From NCBI GenBank assembly GCA_017502125.1, contig JAFVVN010000040.1, positions 1 through 64,000 of the forward strand: DNA of 64,000 nucleotides, written 5' to 3'. The position numbers and the translations under genes were made by a program. The DNA is from Bacteroidales bacterium. GTDB lineage: Bacteria; Bacteroidota; Bacteroidia; Bacteroidales; UBA932. This document shows, piece after piece, positions 35,011-43,973 of the stretch. The notes under the pieces were generated by a model. The model did no database searches. It saw only the letters and a program-made list of their open reading frames with translations, and was not told the DNA's origin. Position 1 is the first letter of the stretch. Each line of letters opens with the position of its first letter.

Positions 35011-36360
35011 TTATTCAGGAATGAATCTCAGATGTCTCTGGCGGTCAGGCCCCGGAGTGCTCTTGAGCCAGTTCTCCAGGATGGCACGATGTCTGAGCAC
35101 TTCCTCCTGATACTTTGACTCGACTGCGAGGTTTCTCATCTCGCCCCTGTCTGTCTCCATGTCGAAGAGCTGCTCACGGTATTGTCCTCTGTCATACAGT
35201 ACATATTTGTAACGTGAAGTCCTCACCATCCATCCCAGCGTTCCGGCTGTCTGGTTGAAGTTGGTTTCAGTCACAATGTAATCCTGTCCCCGGGATCCTT
35301 CCTCTGCCACAGCCTTGTAACTTTCTCCAGGACGTCCGTGGGGAACTTCTGCGCCTGTCCACTCGCATATGCTTGGAAGCAGGTCTATGCCATTGTTGAT
35401 GAGGGCTTCGGACACGGTTCCCGCATTCCTGCCGCCCGGCAGGCATACTATCATCGGGACTCCTGCCACTTCTTCATACAGTGCGGTCTTCTGGTTCCAC
35501 TGATGGGCACCGTTGCCGTCTCCGTGATCGGATGTGAAGATGATGACAGTGTTCTTCCATAATCCTTGCCTTTCCACCTCCGCCAGAATCTTTCCTATTT
35601 CAGCGTCCACCGCCTCTGTCAGTCTGTAGTAGGCATTGCGATACTGTCTCCAGTCGTCAGGGTTGTATGTCGTGGTAGGGTAGAGGCGGTAGTTCTGCTG
35701 TTGCTCGAACCTCAGGACAGATGCGTCATAAGGAGAGACTGCAAAGTTTTCCGGGAGGTTAGGACAGTCCTCAAGGGCGGTCTTCAGAACCTTCGCATGA
35801 GGTGTCTTCTGCCCTCGTGCGTATTCGCAGATATTGTGAGGATTGATGAACGAAGCGACGAGGAAGAACGGCTGCTTTCTGTTGCGGTTCTTAAGATATT
35901 CCACACATGATTCTGCGAGTCCTATATCGCCGTTGTCCTTAATGTTGTCGAATCCGAATTCGTCTTCCGGAATGCTGAGCGTGTTCACATGCCATTTCCC
36001 GGCATATGCACAATCATATCCTGCATCCCTGACCAATGTCCCGAGCGTGTTGTTCCTGAGCGAATCAACAAGAGGCATCTCGTTCTCAATCATTCCGCTC
36101 TGGCTCGGCATATATCCTGTGAACATAGCAGCTCTTGAAGGTCCGCTCAGAGGGAAAGCGCAGTAGGCATTAGTGAAGCGCACACCCTTTGAGGCGAGCA
36201 TATCCATATTTGGAGTATGCAGATCTGGATTCCCCGCACAACTCATCACCTGCGGTCCCTGCTGGTCCGTCATGATATACAATATGTTTGGTCTCTCTTG
36301 CGCCTGTGCGCCCAAAGTCGGAAGCAGTGCTGCGCCTAAAAGCAGTCTGGTATTCTTCAT
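35011..36360 (-). CDS. Serine-type sulfatase (family S1)
   Basis: A 449-residue exported sulfatase with a signal peptide ending at GAQAQ. The signature PLSGPSRAAMFTG places the formylglycine precursor at Ser72 (SxPSR form rather than CxPSR). Metal ligands are in LYIMTDQQGPQ and IIFTSDHGDGNG, and substrate-side residues in AGKWHVNT. Clustering with heparin lyases suggests a heparan sulfate sulfatase; the position attacked (2-O, 6-O or N) is not decided. It lies 122 bases after the MORN/TonB-C gene with its own likely promoter, so it may be controlled apart from the main operon. Confidence 0.9.
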   Translation of the reverse strand: MKNTRLLLGAALLPTLGAQAQERPNILYIMTDQQGPQVMSCAGNPDLHTPNMDMLASKGVRFTNAYCAFPLSGPSRAAMFTGYMPSQSGMIENEMPLVDSLRNNTLGTLVRDAGYDCAYAGKWHVNTLSIPEDEFGFDNIKDNGDIGLAESCVEYLKNRNRKQPFFLVASFINPHNICEYARGQKTPHAKVLKTALEDCPNLPENFAVSPYDASVLRFEQQQNYRLYPTTTYNPDDWRQYRNAYYRLTEAVDAEIGKILAEVERQGLWKNTVIIFTSDHGDGNGAHQWNQKTALYEEVAGVPMIVCLPGGRNAGTVSEALINNGIDLLPSICEWTGAEVPHGRPGESYKAVAEEGSRGQDYIVTETNFNQTAGTLGWMVRTSRYKYVLYDRGQYREQLFDMETDRGEMRNLAVESKYQEEVLRHRAILENWLKSTPGPDRQRHLRFIPE

Positions 36361-36408
36361 AATAACTTCTCTGTGTCCTGTATGTTATTGACAGTCAATC
36401 TGTAAGCT

Positions 36409-36416
36409 CAAATGTA
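36409..36416 (-). promoter_or_regulatory. Possible -7 box of the sulfatase gene
   Basis: TACATTTG on the minus strand, 48 bases before the ATG. No good -33 box is visible, so this is tentative. Confidence 0.4.
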
Positions 36417-36482
36417 TGCCTTCCTTGTCATGCAGGCATTTCGCGTAACATGTTGTGGCTCAGTGTTTTGCTGGGCACGGTG

Positions 36483-37391
36483 TCAGTTCAACTTGAATAT
36501 GACAGGAAATGTAACGCTCATTTCCTTCGGAACACCGTTCTGAGTGCCCGGATTCCATTCAGGGGACATACGGACCACGCGCAGTGCTTCGTTGTCAAGG
36601 GCATAGTGTCCTGATGATTTCAATACTCTGACATCCTTTACTTCGCCATTGACCGTCACTTCGAACTGCAGGACGGTGCAACCTTCGGCCTTAACCTTCT
36701 TTGCCTCGCGTGGATATTTCAACTGTCCGTTCACCCAGGTCGAGAAGTATCTGGCTTCCATCCCCATGAATCTAGGCTTCACTTCGCCAGGATTTCCAGC
36801 CTTTTCACTTCTCTTCTTCTCCCTCATCTCCTTGTAATGCGAGCGGACGGCTGCATATGCATCCTTCTGCTCCTGAGTGAGCCGGATGTCAGGAAATATC
36901 GGCTTTACCTTGCGGAGTTCTGCAGGTGTTCCGTCATATTCGGCCACGGTTTCATGAAGTTTTCCGTTTTCGTACATACCAATAAGTACAGAGCCGTCCT
37001 TACGATAGACAGTGTCGCATCCGTGCTCTTTGCCGTTCTTCATATCTCCTGTCACGACAATGTCTTCTCCACGGAATATAGTACCATGACCATTACGCCT
37101 TCCATTGTGGAAATCACCCCAATAGCGCTCTCCGTTGGGTCTCCAATTGATACATCTGCCCTCCGGTACACTATTTTTGAAGGTGCCTATTATAAGTCCG
37201 GAGTTGTTGGAGCACCACACACCTTCTCCTTCAGGCCACTGACCTTCGTATCTGTATCCGTCACCGATGATGACGGTATCGATGATGACGGTATCGATCT
37301 TTGATGGGTTGGTAACCTCCAACGTAAAGACATTGCCGCAGCCACACAATATGAACTGAATGGACAGAACAATATAAATAATGTGTTTCAT
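36483..37391 (-). CDS. MORN-repeat lipoprotein with a TonB C-terminal domain
   Basis: A 302-residue protein. The N-terminus MKHIIYIVLSIQFILCGC looks like a lipoprotein signal (Cys16 or Cys18). Residues about 45-150 hold four or five MORN-type repeats (YRYEGQWPEGEGVWCSNN, ERYWGDFHNGRRNGHGTIFR and similar). After a charged linker, residues about 210-302 form a TonB C-terminal domain (LKYPREAKKVKAEGCTVLQF, then VVRMSPEWNPGTQNG). The usual TonB inner membrane helix and proline-rich spacer are absent, so it may not transmit energy in the classical way. It is near the end of the heparin operon, 24 bases after the DUF3604 gene. Confidence 0.82.
   Translation of the reverse strand: MKHIIYIVLSIQFILCGCGNVFTLEVTNPSKIDTVIIDTVIIGDGYRYEGQWPEGEGVWCSNNSGLIIGTFKNSVPEGRCINWRPNGERYWGDFHNGRRNGHGTIFRGEDIVVTGDMKNGKEHGCDTVYRKDGSVLIGMYENGKLHETVAEYDGTPAELRKVKPIFPDIRLTQEQKDAYAAVRSHYKEMREKKRSEKAGNPGEVKPRFMGMEARYFSTWVNGQLKYPREAKKVKAEGCTVLQFEVTVNGEVKDVRVLKSSGHYALDNEALRVVRMSPEWNPGTQNGVPKEMSVTFPVIFKLN
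37266..37295. repeat. Perfect 15-base tandem repeat in the MORN/TonB-C gene
   Basis: GATGATGACGGTATC occurs twice in direct succession and encodes DTVII twice just after the lipobox region. Gain or loss of a unit would keep the frame. Confidence 0.9.
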
Positions 37392-37415
37392 ATGCAGATT
37401 ATTAATATTCGATTC

Positions 37416-39041
37416 CTATCTTTCCACCCAGATAGGGGAGCTCCAAGCCCACTGCTGGTCCTTCTGGCGGACGCGGATATAGTAGAAGTCCGTGTCGTTT
37501 TCCGGTTCGCAGTCTTCCATGTAATGCTCGATCTGCCAGCAGCTTTCAGGCATAGCTCTGTTGAACAGTACCGCCTCGCTGAGCCAGCCGCGCATGAAGT
37601 GCGAGCGAGAGCCCTCAAGAAGTTCGGCCAGAGTGTGGCTGAATGCCTGTCCGTTGAAATCTGATGTGATGACTCCGTCAAGCGGCATCTCGACATCAAG
37701 TATTACGGCCTGGGTTGCAGGAGTCACTGTGTTAGGGTTCTTTGTGGTATGCAGAGCCAGTTCTGCGGCGGTTTCGCTGACACTGACAATCCTGTTGATG
37801 TGGGTGTGGAATTCCGTCTCACCCTCCTGAGGGGATGTGAAGGCAGCCCCGCGGAAGCAAGGAGTCACGCTCAGGATCCTTCCCTTGTCGATGGAGATCT
37901 TTCCGTTCCATGAAACATACTTCTCTTCCCTGTTCCAGCCGTATTCCATCTTGATCTTGCAACGGACCGTGTCTCCTGCCGGCATCTGAGGAATCAGAGG
38001 ACCGTTCAGACGGGCTATAAGCCTGTTGTTCTTGACGATGTCCACATAGTCGATGCAGCTTTCTCCGGTTACATTCAGATATATGCGCCTTCTGTCACCC
38101 TTGGTCACGTCACCCATGAACGCATCGTTGAGACGGAAGTCTATGTTTATCTTGTCTCCGGTTGCACAGCAGGTGTGGCGGGTACGCAGACCCTCCCAGA
38201 TGTTGTCGCGTGTGAGGCTTTCTGCAAGCACACCCACTCGTCCGTCACCATAGCTTCCGGGATATCCTGAATGCTGGTCTGTCGAGCCCATGATTCCGAA
38301 TTTGTGACCCTGGCTAAGACCGTACTGGATCGTTCCTTCCCACTGACGAGGTCCCATGTCATGGAGATAGTTGATGTCTCCCATGTCTCCCTCTGCGAGT
38401 CCGTGGCGTGAAAGCATCTCCACGAACGGAGTCTGGTCGCCTTCGCTGAAGAAATCCCAGTTATATCCGCGGTATCCTGTCTGATATCCCATGTGGTGAG
38501 GGGTCACGAACACTTTCTGTCCCTTGAACTTCTCCTTCCAGTCCTCGATTGAGCTGCAGCCGGTCAGAGGTGCGTCCAGATCATGGTGGAGAGCCACGTG
38601 GTCTCCATGCTTCATGCTGTGTGCCTCATAACCGATGAATGTCAGGAATTCACCTTCCTTGTTATATTCCTTGGTCATTGCCTGATACTTTTCGTATCCT
38701 CCCTTGCGGAGTCTTCTGAAAGCATCGGTGTGATAGTCTATCACCCAGCTCAGACGAGGGTCGTTCTTTCCCGGAATGTCCGGCCACATGGCATGTGGTG
38801 TGACGCTGACAAAGTCCAGCTGTCCTTTTGCCGCTTCAAATGCATCCCTCATGTCTCCATGTCCATAGGTGAGGTTGCAGTGATTATGGAGGTCTCCCCA
38901 GAACATCTTCATTCCGGAAGGAGTCGGCATTATCTTTCTTGCCTCCTTGCTGCCAGGTGTACACGAGCCCAGAAGGCTGCCTGATGCAGCCAGACCAAGC
39001 ATTGACCATCCTGTGGTCTTTATGAAATCTCTTCTATCCAT
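37416..39041 (-). CDS. DUF3604 (PHP-like) protein with a Tat signal
   Basis: A 541-residue protein. MDRRDFIKTTGWSMLGLAAS is a Tat-type signal with a lipobox-like GSC after it, so the protein folds before export, as expected if it binds metals in the cytoplasm. FWGDLHNHCNLTYGHG near residue 50 and later His/Asp-rich segments (SVTPHAMWPD, HHMGYQTG, GSTDQHSGYPG) resemble the metal site of PHP-superfamily hydrolases, as in DUF3604. The start at 39041 is 7 bases after the sulfatase stop and begins the signal; an in-frame TTG 13 codons upstream is rejected. The function is unknown; its place in the heparin operon suggests a hydrolase acting on glycan or its substituents. Confidence 0.82.
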   Translation of the reverse strand: MDRRDFIKTTGWSMLGLAASGSLLGSCTPGSKEARKIMPTPSGMKMFWGDLHNHCNLTYGHGDMRDAFEAAKGQLDFVSVTPHAMWPDIPGKNDPRLSWVIDYHTDAFRRLRKGGYEKYQAMTKEYNKEGEFLTFIGYEAHSMKHGDHVALHHDLDAPLTGCSSIEDWKEKFKGQKVFVTPHHMGYQTGYRGYNWDFFSEGDQTPFVEMLSRHGLAEGDMGDINYLHDMGPRQWEGTIQYGLSQGHKFGIMGSTDQHSGYPGSYGDGRVGVLAESLTRDNIWEGLRTRHTCCATGDKINIDFRLNDAFMGDVTKGDRRRIYLNVTGESCIDYVDIVKNNRLIARLNGPLIPQMPAGDTVRCKIKMEYGWNREEKYVSWNGKISIDKGRILSVTPCFRGAAFTSPQEGETEFHTHINRIVSVSETAAELALHTTKNPNTVTPATQAVILDVEMPLDGVITSDFNGQAFSHTLAELLEGSRSHFMRGWLSEAVLFNRAMPESCWQIEHYMEDCEPENDTDFYYIRVRQKDQQWAWSSPIWVER

Positions 39042-39048
39042 AGTCTTG

Positions 39049-40668
39049 TCATTTTGTGGTTGAAGACTCACCTCTGTCAAACAGTCTTCTGTCTCCTTTA
39101 AATAAAATCAGTTCCTTTTCGCACGGATCTGTGTCCTCGTATTCCTGCTGCACCTGTTCAAGGATCCTGTGCATCTGAGCCCTCTTGCCGGCATAGGCAG
39201 GGTCATCATAGACGTTTCGCATCTCCTGAGGGTCAGCCGTCATGTCGTACATCTCCCACTGGTCGATGTCGTTGTAGAAATGAATCAGCTTGCAGTCGGA
39301 GGTGCGGATTCCGTAGTGGCGTTTGACGGAGTGTTCGGCAGGATATTCATAGTAGTGGTAATATGCTGCTTCACGCCATCCTGCAGGGATCCTGCCTTTT
39401 TTCTCCAGAACCTTCCTGAACGACCGTCCCTGCATCTCGGAAGGGACTTCGATTCCTGCCAGATCCAGAAAAGTCGGCCCGAAATCCACATTCATGCAGA
39501 TCGCCTTGGATGTGCTTCCTGCCTTTATCATTTTCGGATATCTGATGACAAACGGCATCCTCAGGCACTCCTCATACATGAATCTCTTGTCGAACCAGCC
39601 GTGCTCTCCGAGGAAGAATCCCTGGTCGGAAGTATAGACGATTACGGTGTTGTCAAGCTCACCGATTTCCTCAAGGTATTCCATCACCCTTCCGATGCTC
39701 TCGTCCACGCTCATTGCAGTGGCAAGATAATCCCGCATATACTGCTGGTATTTCCATCTTACCAGCTCATCTCCCTGAAGCTTTCCGCTGCGGTACTCTG
39801 CGATGCGTGGGGCATAGACGCTGTCCCACTTGTGCTGAACCTCCTCCGGCATCCTTATATATACGTCATGCAGCCTGTTGTTTCCGGCGAGTATTTCCTC
39901 GCGGGTGAGCAGCTTGAGGTCCCATTCGTCCTCCAGTGTATTCTCAATGTTCATGTCCTGGCTTCGTGCAGCTTCCCCGCGACCTTCATAATCGTCAAAC
40001 AGGGTCTCCGGCTCAGGAAACACGGTATCGTTGAATATGCCGAGGTGGCGTGGAGCCGGCATCCAGTTACGATGAGGAGCCTTATGATGGAGCATGAGCA
40101 TGAACGGTTTCTCATCGTGGACATCGTCGATGAACTCAATGGCCTTGTCGGTTATAACATCCGTCACATAACCGTCTTCCTTTACGACTGTACCGTTTTC
40201 ATAGAATACAGGCTTGAAGTAGTTTCCCTGTTCGTTCTGTCCGAGCAGGATGCTCCAGTGGTCGAATCCCTGAGGCTTGCTTATCAGATGCCATTTGCCC
40301 ACAACTCCCGTTGCATAGCCGTTTTCCCTCATCACCTTCGGGAATGTCAGCTGTGAGCCGTCGAACGTGCTCGCATTGTCGGTGAATCCGTTCTTGTGAC
40401 TGAACTTGCCGGTGAGAATGCAGGCACGTGAAGGACCTGACAGGGCATTGGTGGCGTAGCAGTTGTCGAACCTCATGCCTTCGTCCGCTATCCTGTCCAT
40501 GTTCGGGGTCTCGATCAGATTCCCACCATAACAGGACATGGCCTGCGTGGTGTGGTCATCCGTCATGATGAAAATAATGTTCGGTCGCTCCTGCTCCACG
40601 GCTTCACTGCAGGCCGAAAGACCTGCAGCTGCCAGTGGGAGTGCATATGCTGCCTTTATTCTGCTCAT
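39049..40668 (-). CDS. Serine-type sulfatase lipoprotein (family S1), possible glucosamine 6-O-sulfatase
   Basis: A 539-residue sulfatase with a lipobox (AAAGLSAC, Cys20). NALSGPSRACILTG puts the formylglycine precursor at Ser77 in the SxPSR form. Metal ligands are in IIFIMTDDHTTQ and VIVYTSDQGFFLGEHG; VVGKWHL and LMLHHKAPHRNW complete the active site. Overall it resembles the N-acetylglucosamine 6-O-sulfatase type found in Bacteroides heparin loci, but that specificity is an inference. The frame is open 33 codons further upstream; the ATG at 40668, 4 bases after the PL12 stop, is preferred because it starts the lipoprotein signal. Confidence 0.9.
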   Translation of the reverse strand: MSRIKAAYALPLAAAGLSACSEAVEQERPNIIFIMTDDHTTQAMSCYGGNLIETPNMDRIADEGMRFDNCYATNALSGPSRACILTGKFSHKNGFTDNASTFDGSQLTFPKVMRENGYATGVVGKWHLISKPQGFDHWSILLGQNEQGNYFKPVFYENGTVVKEDGYVTDVITDKAIEFIDDVHDEKPFMLMLHHKAPHRNWMPAPRHLGIFNDTVFPEPETLFDDYEGRGEAARSQDMNIENTLEDEWDLKLLTREEILAGNNRLHDVYIRMPEEVQHKWDSVYAPRIAEYRSGKLQGDELVRWKYQQYMRDYLATAMSVDESIGRVMEYLEEIGELDNTVIVYTSDQGFFLGEHGWFDKRFMYEECLRMPFVIRYPKMIKAGSTSKAICMNVDFGPTFLDLAGIEVPSEMQGRSFRKVLEKKGRIPAGWREAAYYHYYEYPAEHSVKRHYGIRTSDCKLIHFYNDIDQWEMYDMTADPQEMRNVYDDPAYAGKRAQMHRILEQVQQEYEDTDPCEKELILFKGDRRLFDRGESSTTK

Positions 40669-40672
40669 ATGA

Positions 40673-42685
40673 TTATAGGTTATATTCAAGTGTCCTCTTG
40701 TCCTTGCCGCATTTGACCTGCAGCTTGAGCCTGCTCTCTTCAAATGTCTTATTAAGGAATTTGGCACTGAGCTTCGGGTTATTGCCTCCGTCCTCCTTCA
40801 GCGCTATGACCGTTATGTAGCGGACAGGTTCTCCGGCCTCTTTCCTGACGTTGTAGCTGACATTCATTCTCTTGTACTTCTTCTTGTAGGCAGGGGACTG
40901 CCAGCCTTCTTCCTTCTTTTTGGTCATGCCCTCCGGACCGAAACATTCGAGTTTGAAGTTGCTGCCTTCCTTGAATGTGGTCGCAAAGTACATTTCTTCT
41001 GCAGTGTTCTCGATAGGGGTCTTTCCGCTTCTCGGCATCTGATAGTGGAGATTCACAGAGCCTTTGGCATCGCCGACAGCCTCATCGACGATGACGAAGT
41101 AGCTTCCGTCCACGAAGAATATGCTCCTGCGGTGCTTGAGGTTCTTGTAACTCTGGTTTTCTGTGACGAGAATCTGAACTTCGCCCTCAGGCTGCCACAG
41201 AAGTGTCTTTGAATCGGTCGTCTCGAAATTCTTGTTTCCGAGAGTAAGGGTGTTGTGGACAGATGAACGGCGGAACCAGTTCCTTTCCTCCATTACCTCA
41301 CCCTTTCCAGCATAGACATATGAGCCTGAGTCCTGGAACAGATTCTTGCCATTGTACCAGAGTTCAAAGGTTCCGTTGTCCGGCTGGTTGTGCCAGAATG
41401 CCGGAGGACCGGCCTTCACGATCATCTGGATGGCATCAGAGTCCCATGAATTTCTGAACACGAAGAATCCAGATGTGAGATATCCCTTTGAAAGATACTC
41501 AGGGAGAGCACCTTCAGCTCCTTCTGTAGCCATGTGTCTTATGAGACCGTTGTCAGGGAAGAGCTTGCTCCAGTCCTTGTAGTTGTTGAGCATCTCCTTT
41601 TTTGTGACAAGTTTTGCGTCACTGAAGCAAGGGTTGGTGTAGTCAGGGAAGCTGATGTTCGTGTAGAACTCTATCATCTTCTCGATGGTATCTATATAGC
41701 TCTGAGGGAAAGCATTCCTGAAGCCGTTCACATCAGCGACTTCAAGAGCCTTGATGAAGATGTTGATGGCTGCGAGGTGATAATGCGGGCATAGCTCATA
41801 CTGTCCTCCGTCATCATACACCTGGACATTGATCTCCCTGTTCAGTACCTCCACTCCGCTCTGGCGCCAGGTCTCGGCCTTCTTGAACTCAGGGAAGAAT
41901 GTTCCTGCATAGAGCATGCGCTGAGCTTCGAACAGAAGGTGGTTTCCCTGCTTCGAATAATTGCTGATGATGTGCTCTGCATGTCTGTGATAGTTCACAA
42001 GAAATTCGGTGAGGAACTCGGCTGTGAAGGCAGGGGAGTCGATGAACAACTGGAACTGGACAGGCTGGTCCTGCAGACGGTGGCTCACCTCAAGAGGTCG
42101 CCATGCAAAACGGCTGTTTTCAGCATCATCCTTGAGCTGGCTGTCGTTTGTTATCTCGTATTCGGCCTTGCTGATCTTCACATAAGGATTCTTTCTGATC
42201 CAGTCTATGTACTGCTTGGTCCACTCTATGGCATATTTCTCGTCTCCGCTCACGCGGTAAGCCCTTCCCATCGGGGCAAACCACTTGTGACGGTGAAGCT
42301 GCCAGCGGAGCTCGTTGTCCTCCACAGGCCAGTAGCGCCAGTTGATGTCTTCTCCATAGTTATATGACGGCTGGTAGCCCTTGTGGGCGAAGAATGTGTG
42401 GTTCAATGCGTCGTCAGCCCACTGCTGCTGCTCCTTGTTGATCTTCACCTTCTTCACGTCACGGATCTCAGGGGTGCGGATTCCCTTGCGGTTCTTGTAA
42501 TAGTCCAGAAGGGCGGCTGCAGCTTCTGCGTCCTTTCCTTCAGAACGCAGGGCCTTCACCTGTTCCAGTCCGGGACGGTCAAGGTCAAGAAGATCGAACA
42601 CTTCCGGCTTGAGCTCAGGAACTTGAGCCGCTGCGGCTGAACCTGCAAGTATTGCCACTATCAGTATATATATTCTTTTCATCAT
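40673..42685 (-). CDS. hepC: Heparan sulfate lyase, heparinase III-like (PL12 family)
   Basis: A 670-residue exported lyase with a signal peptide ending AAAAQ. The helical N-terminal half and beta-sandwich C-terminal half are typical of PL12; characterised heparinase III is about 660 residues. The expected catalytic residues are present: Asn248 (KQGNHLLFEAQ), Tyr302 (CPHYHLAAI) and His432 (FWHNQPDNGTFELW). The enzyme should cut low-sulfated heparan sulfate by beta-elimination. It lies 1 base after the GH88 gene and 4 bases before a sulfatase, so the set works on the same chain. Two adjacent ATGs allow a start 3 bases later. Confidence 0.95.
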   Translation of the reverse strand: MMKRIYILIVAILAGSAAAAQVPELKPEVFDLLDLDRPGLEQVKALRSEGKDAEAAAALLDYYKNRKGIRTPEIRDVKKVKINKEQQQWADDALNHTFFAHKGYQPSYNYGEDINWRYWPVEDNELRWQLHRHKWFAPMGRAYRVSGDEKYAIEWTKQYIDWIRKNPYVKISKAEYEITNDSQLKDDAENSRFAWRPLEVSHRLQDQPVQFQLFIDSPAFTAEFLTEFLVNYHRHAEHIISNYSKQGNHLLFEAQRMLYAGTFFPEFKKAETWRQSGVEVLNREINVQVYDDGGQYELCPHYHLAAINIFIKALEVADVNGFRNAFPQSYIDTIEKMIEFYTNISFPDYTNPCFSDAKLVTKKEMLNNYKDWSKLFPDNGLIRHMATEGAEGALPEYLSKGYLTSGFFVFRNSWDSDAIQMIVKAGPPAFWHNQPDNGTFELWYNGKNLFQDSGSYVYAGKGEVMEERNWFRRSSVHNTLTLGNKNFETTDSKTLLWQPEGEVQILVTENQSYKNLKHRRSIFFVDGSYFVIVDEAVGDAKGSVNLHYQMPRSGKTPIENTAEEMYFATTFKEGSNFKLECFGPEGMTKKKEEGWQSPAYKKKYKRMNVSYNVRKEAGEPVRYITVIALKEDGGNNPKLSAKFLNKTFEESRLKLQVKCGKDKRTLEYNL

Positions 42686-42686
42686 A

Positions 42687-43955
42687 TTAAAGTTCGTTAT
42701 ATTTCAATCCCCTAAGATACATATATTTCTGCAGTCCTTCAAGGTAATAGTAGTCTGCGTAGCTGAGAGGCACATCGATTTCAGAGCCGTGAGCAAGCGA
42801 ACCTGTGGAGTGCATGAGCACAAATCCCTCGTTCTGGCCTTCCTGAGCAAGATATGCATCGCTGGAAAGACTCTTGAGAATCTTCTCAGCATAGTCGAAA
42901 TACTTCTGTCCGTCCTCGACCATGGTGCTCAGTTCAAGGAGTCCGCATGCGGTCACTGCTGCTGCGGAAGCGTCGCGTGGGGTGTCTGGACCTGCAGGAG
43001 CGTCATAGTCCCAATAAGGGATAGCGTCTTCAGTCTGAACTCTCGACATTATCATGTCAGCGATGGCTACGGCAAAGTCAAGATATGTCTTATCTCCGGT
43101 TTCACGATAGGTGGATGTATATCCGTATACGCCCCATGCCTGGCCGCGTGCCCATGCTGAGTCGTCGTTCTTGCCCTGGAATGTCTGCTTCTTCTCGACG
43201 GTTCCGTCGGAATTGTAACTTACCACGTGCCAGCTTGTGTGGTCAGGACGGAAATGATTAGGCATGGTGGTGTTGGCATGCTTGATGGCCACTTCCTTGT
43301 AATATGGATTGCCGCTGAGTCTGGTCGCATTGAACAGAAGGTCCAGATTCATCATGTTGTCGATGATTACCGGGAAGTTCCAGTGGCCGAAATCCCATGA
43401 TCGGATACATCCTATCCTTTCATCGAAACGGGAACACAGATTGTCGGCGGTCTGGATCAGAACAGCAGGAATTGTGTCGCTCGGAGACAGCCTGAGAGCG
43501 TTTCCGTAGCTGCAGTTCATCATGAATCCAAGGTCGTGGGTACCTTTGTACTCGCGTATAGGATTGAGCTTGTTGGTATATCGGATTGCAGCATCCTTGA
43601 GTGCCTCATCACCTTTCAGCTCGTATGCGTACCAGAGTGAACCAGGAAAGAATCCGCTGGTCCAGTCGTATATTCCGCAAAGGCGCAGCTTACCGAGTTT
43701 GTCAGCGCTTGGATGTGCCCTGAGAGAGTCCTTGAATTCTTCCTTGCTCTTGCCAAGCTGGTGACTAAGCATGTCGAGGTCATATCCTACCCATATGGAA
43801 CGTGGCATCTGTCCTGTATCGTCAATTCTTTCTGCGGTAAGGAGCAGCTGGCTGCATGCGCGGTCAATTCCGGTCTTTACCCATCCGTATTCATCCTTCT
43901 GGCATCCTGCCAGTGCTAAAATGGCTATTGCCATTGCAATAAGTGTCTGTTTCAT
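42687..43955 (-). CDS. Unsaturated glucuronyl hydrolase lipoprotein (GH88)
   Basis: A 422-residue enzyme that removes the 4,5-unsaturated uronic acid left at the end of lyase products. The lipobox is ALAGC (Cys18). The (alpha/alpha)6 barrel shows the likely catalytic aspartates Asp141 (GTHDLGFMM) and Asp198 (PVIIDNMMNLD), and the conserved segment NDDSAWARGQAWGVYG. It follows susD after 18 bases in the heparin operon and would act on disaccharides produced by the PL12 and PL21 lyases. Confidence 0.94.
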   Translation of the reverse strand: MKQTLIAMAIAILALAGCQKDEYGWVKTGIDRACSQLLLTAERIDDTGQMPRSIWVGYDLDMLSHQLGKSKEEFKDSLRAHPSADKLGKLRLCGIYDWTSGFFPGSLWYAYELKGDEALKDAAIRYTNKLNPIREYKGTHDLGFMMNCSYGNALRLSPSDTIPAVLIQTADNLCSRFDERIGCIRSWDFGHWNFPVIIDNMMNLDLLFNATRLSGNPYYKEVAIKHANTTMPNHFRPDHTSWHVVSYNSDGTVEKKQTFQGKNDDSAWARGQAWGVYGYTSTYRETGDKTYLDFAVAIADMIMSRVQTEDAIPYWDYDAPAGPDTPRDASAAAVTACGLLELSTMVEDGQKYFDYAEKILKSLSSDAYLAQEGQNEGFVLMHSTGSLAHGSEIDVPLSYADYYYLEGLQKYMYLRGLKYNEL

Positions 43956-43973
43956 TGTATATAGTCTGATTTG

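Noticed and set aside
39042-39080. Upstream TTG start for the DUF3604 gene
   Set aside because: It would overlap the sulfatase end and place 13 residues before an otherwise complete Tat signal.
39169-40356. A long open frame opposite the second sulfatase gene
   Set aside because: It lies wholly within a well supported sulfatase, has no ribosome site or family resemblance, and long antisense frames are common at this base composition.
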